From contig NW_025064915.1 of the NCBI RefSeq assembly GCF_019112545.1, forward strand, positions 221,117 to 285,116: a DNA stretch of 64,000 bases, read 5' to 3'. Below are positions 58,990 to 64,000 of this stretch, piece by piece. This stretch comes from Guyanagaster necrorhizus (lineage: Eukaryota > Basidiomycota > Agaricomycetes > Agaricales > Physalacriaceae). A program made the position numbers and the translations under genes. Below the pieces are notes generated by a model. It saw nothing but the letters and a program-made list of their open reading frames with translations, had not been told where the DNA came from and searched no databases. Each line of letters opens with the position of its first letter. Positions within the stretch are counted from its first letter, which is position 1.

Positions 58990-59937
58990 ATGGGGGCACT
59001 TCCGGAAAATGCTCAAATCCTCCAATATCGTCCAGACCTTCTCCGAAAACCCTGTCCCTTTAAGGGGGCCTCAGATGACATTGACCGATTCCTGGTCGAC
59101 TGTGAACAATATTTCGAGGCGTACGTCGGGTATCTCAGGACCGACATGAATAAGGTCGCATTCGCCACCTCGTACCTGGAAGAAAAAGCAAAGACCTGGT
59201 GGATCCTTATCTCTCTGAATTTCCGATCAACCACACAAGGATATTACCGATACCCCTCGTGGGCAGTCTTTAAACAAATGCTTAATGATAAGTTTATCGA
59301 CCCTGCGGTTCAAGAAGTTCATAAACAAAAAATCAAGGAATACAAGATGGGAGACAAGGCGGCCACCGACTACTTCGACGAGCTGGAATGGCTCACCAAA
59401 CTAGCTGGCATCTGGGATGACATCGCCAATGATGGGAGAATGGTGGAAGCCCTCAAGAGAGGAGTCCCCTCTTTGTACCTTACAATGATCTCTGCCATGG
59501 GCGTCAAAATACTGATGCCCGTCGGATACGATGAATGGAAGGAGAGGATCATCGAGATGTATAAAGAGCGACAAAGGCAGAAAGCGGAGGCATCAATCCT
59601 ACAAGACTACAACAGGAAGCCGACCCCGCCAACCCTGAACAAATCGGGGCCAACTGCCAGGAAATCACAGGGACCCTCGACGACTCCCACCTACAGCGCT
59701 CAGAAGACCAGAATGGGAACCACCTACACCGGGACCGGCAAACCTATGGACATTGACAGGATGAAGAAAGAGGGCAAATGTTTTAATTGTGGACAAAAAG
59801 GGCACATGGCGAAGGACTGTCCGAAGAAGAAACAAACCCATGAAGACATACGGGCGCAGATAGCCGAGTTGCAGAAAGAAGACGAAGAGCTTAGAAAAGA
59901 AACGAAGATCGAGAAGGTAAAAGAAGGGGCCAACTAG
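58990..59937 (+). CDS. Gag core with zinc knuckle, element 1
   Basis: 315-residue open frame for the capsid/nucleocapsid part. The retrotransposon gag domain runs from about residue 25 to 200, with PFKGASDDIDRFLVDCEQYF, TSYLEEKAKTWWILISLNFR and AVFKQMLNDKFIDPAVQE. A basic linker is followed by a CCHC knuckle CFNCGQKGHMAKDC near residue 258 (C-x2-C-x4-H-x4-C). The C-terminus is a charged helix. The frame is also open upstream of the Met at 58990 back to a TGA at 58957, so the natural Gag was longer. It ends at TAG 59935-59937; Pol follows in the -1 frame. Confidence 0.85.
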   Translation: MGALPENAQILQYRPDLLRKPCPFKGASDDIDRFLVDCEQYFEAYVGYLRTDMNKVAFATSYLEEKAKTWWILISLNFRSTTQGYYRYPSWAVFKQMLNDKFIDPAVQEVHKQKIKEYKMGDKAATDYFDELEWLTKLAGIWDDIANDGRMVEALKRGVPSLYLTMISAMGVKILMPVGYDEWKERIIEMYKERQRQKAEASILQDYNRKPTPPTLNKSGPTARKSQGPSTTPTYSAQKTRMGTTYTGTGKPMDIDRMKKEGKCFNCGQKGHMAKDCPKKKQTHEDIRAQIAELQKEDEELRKETKIEKVKEGAN

Positions 59938-61716
59938 TGCGCAATTCCACTAGATCGGCCGAACGAGTTCACAGTGTGCCTATCCCAGCCGCTAGTCGGA
60001 CTGATGATACTTCTGTAGTTACTCCTATGCCTATGTACACGACACATTCGAATATACCCGCAGTTAACACGCACACTGAAGAATTGCAAAAACAAACTCA
60101 AGTGCCTATGGGCCGAACAAGGGCAGAGAGCCCTAAAGCATGGCTCAAACCCTTTGACACCGAATGGATCTGGAGAGCCATCAGAGAAGCAAAAGACGAA
60201 GCGGCAGCAGTGGCCGTACTCAAGAATTGGGTACACCAGACAAGAGCCGAAGAAGTGGTCGATGAAATGATCGAGGGACTAAAAAGGGCAGAAAGGTGCC
60301 AAGCTCTGGAGTGGCTCGACGAGCTTCGGGGACCCTGTCGCTTCGTCCGATGAACCAAAACAACAGGGCGTGACCTTATCATTAAAGCAAGGGTCGAGAC
60401 ATTAACCAACTGAACCACGCATGAGGTGACCATGCTAGTGGACAGCGGATGCACCGGGAGCTCGATTAACCGAGCCTTCATAGAAAAGCACCGCATCCTG
60501 ACCTGTGCCACAGCTGCCCCAATCCCAGTCTATAACGCCGATGGAACAAAGAACCAGGCAGGTTCCATTACCGAGTTTGTCGAACTTCGGTTAACCATCG
60601 GAGATTATGTGGAACGGATCGATCTCGCAGTCACAGATCTAGGAACCAAGGAGGTTTTCCTTGGGCATGACTGGTTGATACGACACAATCCACTTATCAA
60701 CTGGAAAACCGGCCGAATCACATTCGCCAAGTGTAAATGCCAGAAAATCCCGTTTGAACTACCAGATGAGGATCCCGACGACTGGTGGGATGAGAAAATG
60801 GAGGATGGGGAGACCATCCTCGCAGTGGATATGCAACAAGAAATACACCTCTGAGCTATGCATCATGCCAATGATCTGGCCGCTCGAGCCAATCAGCAAA
60901 AGGATGAGAAAACCTTTGAGGAGATGGTTCCTCCGTGGGTGCGGGATTACCAAGACCTGTTCGCTAAAGAAAACTTTGACGAACTCCCCGAGCTGAAACC
61001 ATGGGACCATGCCATAGAGCTAATCCTGAATGCGAATGCCAACCTCGACTGCAAAACTTACCTGCTCAGTAACACCGAGCAGCAGGAACTGGACAAATTT
61101 CTCGACGAAAACCTATCCAGTGGGCGGATTCGGGCATCCAAGTCCCCGATGGCATCACCGTTCTTCTTCGTCAAGAAGAAGGATGGGAAACTCAGACCCG
61201 TCCAGGATTATCAAAAGCTTAACGAAATGACCATCAAAAATCATTATTCCCTTCCCTTAATCTCTGAATTGATGGATAAACTCTGTGGGGCCAAGTATTA
61301 TACCAAGTTGGATGTATGCTGGGGATATAATAATGTCCGTATCAAGGAAGGAGACGAATGGAAGGCAGCTTTCAGAACCAATCGAGGGCTTTTCGAGCCC
61401 ACAGTGATGTTCTTTGGCCTCATGAACTCCCTGGCAACTTTCCAATGGATGATGAATGATATCTTTAAAGATCTCATCGCCACCAGGAAGGTCACCATAT
61501 ATCTTGATGACATCCTAATCATGTCGAAGACAAAGGAGGAACATTGGGCCCTGACCTGAAAAGTACTCGAACTCATGAGGCGGCATAAACTCTTCCTCAA
61601 AGCTGAAAAATGCGAGTTTGAAACCATGGAAACCGAGTACCTTGGGGTCATCATTGCAGAAGGAAGCATTCGAATGGACCCCATGAAGGTCAGGAGAGTG
61701 ACAGAGTGGCCGGAGC
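59937..61716 (+). pseudogene. Pol of element 1: protease and reverse transcriptase, interrupted
   Basis: One frame (-1 relative to gag) with four in-frame TGA stops at 60351, 60411, 60852 and 61557. The aspartic protease has TMLVDSGCTGSSI (about 60423-60461) and EVFLGHDWLI. The reverse transcriptase has SPFFFVKKKDGKLRPVQDY, then NHYSLPLISELMDKL, an RT block around YTKLDVCWGYNNVRI and the catalytic YLDD at 61500-61511, then FLKAEKCEFE. The conserved motif that normally reads FGLTNxPxTFQ is here FGLMNSLATFQ. After VTEWPE the sequence passes into the LTR of element 2 at 61717. No RNase H or integrase is visible. Confidence 0.87.
61712..61716 (+). repeat. Candidate target-site duplication (left copy), GGAGC
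   Basis: Five bases directly before TGTTAC of the element 2 LTR. Ty3-type integrases usually duplicate 5 bp (4-6). The right copy would follow the 3' LTR outside the window. Confidence 0.4.
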
Positions 61717-62208
61717 TGTTACGCGCATGCCGCCAGCCTCTGTGTCACCTCAACCAACCATGAATTCTATCACGCTACCCACCAGACTCCAGCCGCTTCC
61801 CATTACCTACTAATTTCATTTCACCATTATCATTTCACATCTGTATTTCACATTGTAATACCTAGACCCTGAACTCGGTAGCGAATATTCACACCGGAAC
61901 CCAATGGAACCCGACTCGGAATTAGCTACCATTAGTATATAAAGCCATGTATATCACCGTAACTACTCAGTTCGAATATCAACTTGGATAAGCCATCTAC
62001 ACTTTGTACTCACTCCTCCCTATCTCATCCGTCGGATTCCGCTCCGAAGGATACTCCTGTTCACTTCTCTGACAGAACTCTGTTCTGTCCATCCAGATCC
62101 TTGGGCTCCGACTCAAGGGTGACGTTGCCAATAGCTTCGTCAATACCCACGCACTCCGCCGGACTCCACGCGTGCACTCAAGCCCACTCGATTGGCACGT
62201 TCCTAACA
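61717..62208 (+). repeat. 5' LTR of element 2
   Basis: 492 bp with TGTTA...TAACA inverted ends, like element 1 but otherwise not obviously alike. TATA box TATATAAA at 61936-61943. Predicted transcript start about 61967-61972. Boundaries follow from the break in the RT of element 1 on the left and from the termini and priming site on the right. Confidence 0.75.
61936..61943 (+). promoter_or_regulatory. TATA box of element 2 LTR
   Basis: TATATAAA, about 30 bp before the predicted mRNA start and the 5' self-primer sequence. Confidence 0.6.
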
Positions 62209-62210
62209 GT

Positions 62211-62221
62211 ATATTCGAACT
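62211..62221 (+). promoter_or_regulatory. Self-primer binding site of element 2
   Basis: ATATTCGAACT, beginning 3 nt after the LTR end, is the exact reverse complement of 61969-61979 (AGTTCGAATAT) at the predicted mRNA 5' end. There is no tRNA-complementary site starting TGG. It overlaps a hairpin at 62214-62238 (10 pairs, one bulged A, ACCC loop). Confidence 0.7.
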
Positions 62222-62247
62222 CAAACCCTTGAGTCGAAAATTTTATC

Positions 62248-63705
62248 ATGTCCACCACATTTACTGAACCCACAGAGACCGATCCTGAACAAAGGCAGCC
62301 CACCCATCCAAACATGTTTTCTATGGAAGACATCCCGGCATCTGCCTCAAAGGAACAACCAGGCCTGTTTGGATCAGCCTCCAGTGGGGGACAACCTTCC
62401 CATAGGGAAACCTACAATCACTCTAGCTTCACTGCCCGCCAACCTAATTACAACGATTCCTCTAACCCTTTCGATGCCACCAGCATCCCAACCAACGGGG
62501 CCCAACGGGCCAGTCTGATGTATGGTGCCCGAACCGACCCCCCAATAGACCTCTTATCTCTGGGCAACAACCATGGGAATCCAGACAGCCCAGACTCAGA
62601 GGACAGAGATGAAGACACCCCTACTCATACTCCCATCTGACGGGAACCGGCTGGCAATCCACCAAACCCTTTCCCAGGTGGACCAGGTGGACCAGGAGGA
62701 CCAGGTGGACCAGGAGGACCAGGTGATCCCAATGGCCCAGGCAGCGCCGACGGCCCCACAGGAAGTAACAATCCAAACCAGCAGGACATGTTCCTAGAAT
62801 TCATGAACCTGTTACGAGGAGTCTCCACCTCCCTCAACAACCCTAAACCAGCCACTGTCCGTACCAAGGTCAAGGAACCAGAATCATTTGATGGCTCTGA
62901 CCCTCGCAAACTGAAGGCTTTCATTGTCTCTCTTCAGTTGAACTTCAATGACAGACCTACCGCGTTTGCAATGGATGCTAACAAAGTTAACTACGCCATT
63001 TCATTCCTGGCCAGCACCGTGCTCAACTGGTTCGAACCAGACATTCTTAACCCCAATCCGCGGAATCCACCAGCCTGGCAATTCTCCTATGCAGCCTTCT
63101 TAGATGAGCTTCATAGCAACTTCGGCCCCTTTGATGCTATCGGAGATGCTGAAGATGCATTAGAACACCTTCGGATGCGCGATGATGATTGGATCATGAA
63201 GTATATGGTCCAATTCAACCAGTATGCTTCACAAATTGGGTATAAAGATAACTCCCTCCGCTATGCCTTTTACCGTGGCCTCTGCACCCATATCAAGGAT
63301 GACATGGCACACCATGGGAAGCCAAACAACCTTCATGATATGTGCTTCCTTGCCCAAGAACTTGATGCTCACTACTGGACCCGGAAGACCGAAATTGCCC
63401 ATGAAAACCGGGACAATAAATTCCCCAACCCCAAATCCAAGAGGTCTAACACATCTCCCTCGGACTCCAGCTCCACACCGAAATCTACCACCCCTAAGCC
63501 CTATGCTGACAAGCTAGGCAAAGATGGCCATCTTACCCAGGAAGAAAAAGACCGCCGGCGCCAGAACAACCTTTGCATGTTCTGTGGAGCCAAACACAAG
63601 ACCGAGGACTGCAACAAGTGGAAGGCAGCAGCCTCTGCCAAGGGGCATGCAGCAGAGGTCGACACCGCTCCCGTGGAACCGGCTCCGACGGAGTTGGAAA
63701 ACTAG
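62248..63705 (+). pseudogene. Gag of element 2, one in-frame TGA
   Basis: Open from MSTTFTEPTETDPEQRQP at 62248 to TAG at 63703-63705 in one frame, except for a TGA at 62638-62640. The N-terminal third is disordered. Right after the TGA comes a Gly-Gly-Pro repeat (62677-62725). The gag domain has VKEPESFDGSDPRKLKAFIV, KVNYAISFLASTVLNWFEPD, DALEHLRMRDDDWIMKYMVQ and YAFYRGLCTHIKDDMAHHGK. A zinc knuckle CMFCGAKHKTEDC follows a lysine-rich linker; its spacing is C-x2-C-x3-H-x4-C, one residue short of the usual CCHC. If the TGA is not read through, translation would have to restart (for instance at 62788) to make the gag domain. The stop could also be a sequencing error. Confidence 0.85.
62677..62725 (+). 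repeat. Gly-Gly-Pro coding tandem repeat
   Basis: GGTGGACCA/GGAGGACCA units repeated about five times, encoding collagen-like GGP repeats in the Gag of element 2. Direct tandem units without spacers, so not a CRISPR. Confidence 0.8.
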
Positions 63706-64000
63706 GAAGCAACCCTGTTCCCTCCGTGCGAGTTCAGGGTTGCGTCGACTGTATTCGCACACTGGAGGTCATCACTCTCAATGCAACATCCCTTTCCAAT
63801 CACTCCTTCCACATTTCCCTCTCAGCAGAATTGCCGACTACTATGGAACCCGATGGTTCCCCAACTTATATCATCCTACATTTTCTTGCCCTTATTGATT
63901 CTGGCTCTAGCCACTGCTTTGTTGACACTAAGTATGTAACTGCCAATGAAATCCCCATTAAAACCATCCCTAGTGTGCAACTTCGATTATTTGATGGCTC
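63702..64000 (+). CDS. Pol of element 2, N-terminal protease part (partial)
   Basis: Open in the -1 frame relative to gag from the gag stop to the window end. The aspartic protease active site reads LALIDSGSSHCFVDTKYV at about 63885-63938, with the DSG catalytic triplet intact. No start codon is expected, since Pol is presumably made as a Gag-Pol fusion or by reinitiation. Incomplete at the right edge. Confidence 0.82.

Larger units (their letters stand above)
56225..61716 (+). mobile_element. Ty3-type LTR retrotransposon, element 1 (decayed, 3' part displaced)
   Basis: Left LTR, self-priming site, leader/gag, protease and reverse transcriptase are present in order on the plus strand. The element is cut inside the reverse transcriptase thumb by element 2. 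Its RNase H, integrase and right LTR would lie beyond the window if still present. It sits inside a broken MFS gene. Several in-frame TGA stops and a frame change in the leader show it is not functional. The order protease-RT places it with Ty3/Gypsy rather than Copia elements, where integrase precedes RT. Confidence 0.88.
61717..64000 (+). mobile_element. Ty3-type LTR retrotransposon, element 2 (runs off the window)
   Basis: Inserted in the pol gene of element 1 in the same orientation. Left LTR 61717-62208, self-priming site, gag (62248-63705) and the start of pol with a protease DSG motif are visible; the rest lies outside. Its Gag is clearly different from that of element 1, so this is a second family and not a tandem copy. 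One in-frame TGA in gag suggests some decay, but much less than in element 1, as expected of the younger insertion. Confidence 0.88.

Noticed and set aside
62677..62725. Short direct repeats resembling an array
   Set aside because: Contiguous codon repeats (Gly-Gly-Pro) in a gag gene, no spacers, so not a CRISPR.

Overview
The window reads as nuclear DNA of a filamentous basidiomycete, most likely an Agaricomycete. Genes are densely packed and carry many short introns, mostly about 45-75 nt with GT-AG ends. The gene content is fungal: Rna14, Grc3, Sam50, Hrp1 and Leu4 homologues, secreted LysM proteins, a DUF6699-like protein and Ty3-type retrotransposons. Nothing looks bacterial or organellar. 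All coordinates and exon joins were worked out by eye from the sequence. Products were assigned from recalled family motifs, not from a database search.

Layout. 1-2.7 kb: no recognisable gene. 2.7-7.7 kb: a GH92 alpha-mannosidase and the methionine-salvage enzyme MTA phosphorylase. 7.7-11.3 kb: no recognisable gene. 11.3-16.5 kb: an OPT oligopeptide transporter (+) and a DUF6699-like protein (-). 17.3-21.7 kb: a block of small proteins on the minus strand (two-LysM protein, small cysteine-containing secreted protein, ricin-B-like beta-trefoil lectin). 22.3-34.7 kb: housekeeping genes (GRC3, a small unknown gene, RNA14, LEU4) and an MFS transporter. 35.2-36.3 kb: an inverted second copy of the LysM gene and its promoter. 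36.6-46.6 kb: ENGase (GH85), Hrp1/Nab4 RNA-binding protein, divergent PLP-synthase glutaminase (SNO/PDX2), serine carboxypeptidase S10 and a MYND-finger protein. 47.4-54.0 kb: a small secreted protein, O6-methylguanine-DNA methyltransferase, an ICL/PEP-mutase family enzyme and Sam50.

54.0-64.0 kb is a nested transposon pile. A 5'-truncated MFS transporter gene is interrupted by a Ty3-type LTR retrotransposon (element 1). Element 1 is in turn cut inside its reverse transcriptase by a second Ty3-type element (element 2), which runs off the window. Both have TGTTA...TAACA LTRs. In both, a short sequence at the predicted mRNA 5' end is perfectly complementary to the sequence just after the LTR (13 nt and 11 nt), and the sequence differs between elements while the pairing is kept. 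This is the layout expected of Tf1/sushi-type self-primed reverse transcription. The premature stops in the conserved gag and pol frames are all TGA, consistent with decay by C-to-T change at CpG.

The genes mostly look like independent chromosomal loci. GH92 mannosidase and GH85 ENGase both act on N-glycans. The two LysM proteins, the lectin and the small secreted proteins form an accessory layer. I see no CRISPR array, no convincing tRNA or rRNA gene and no clear biosynthetic cluster.
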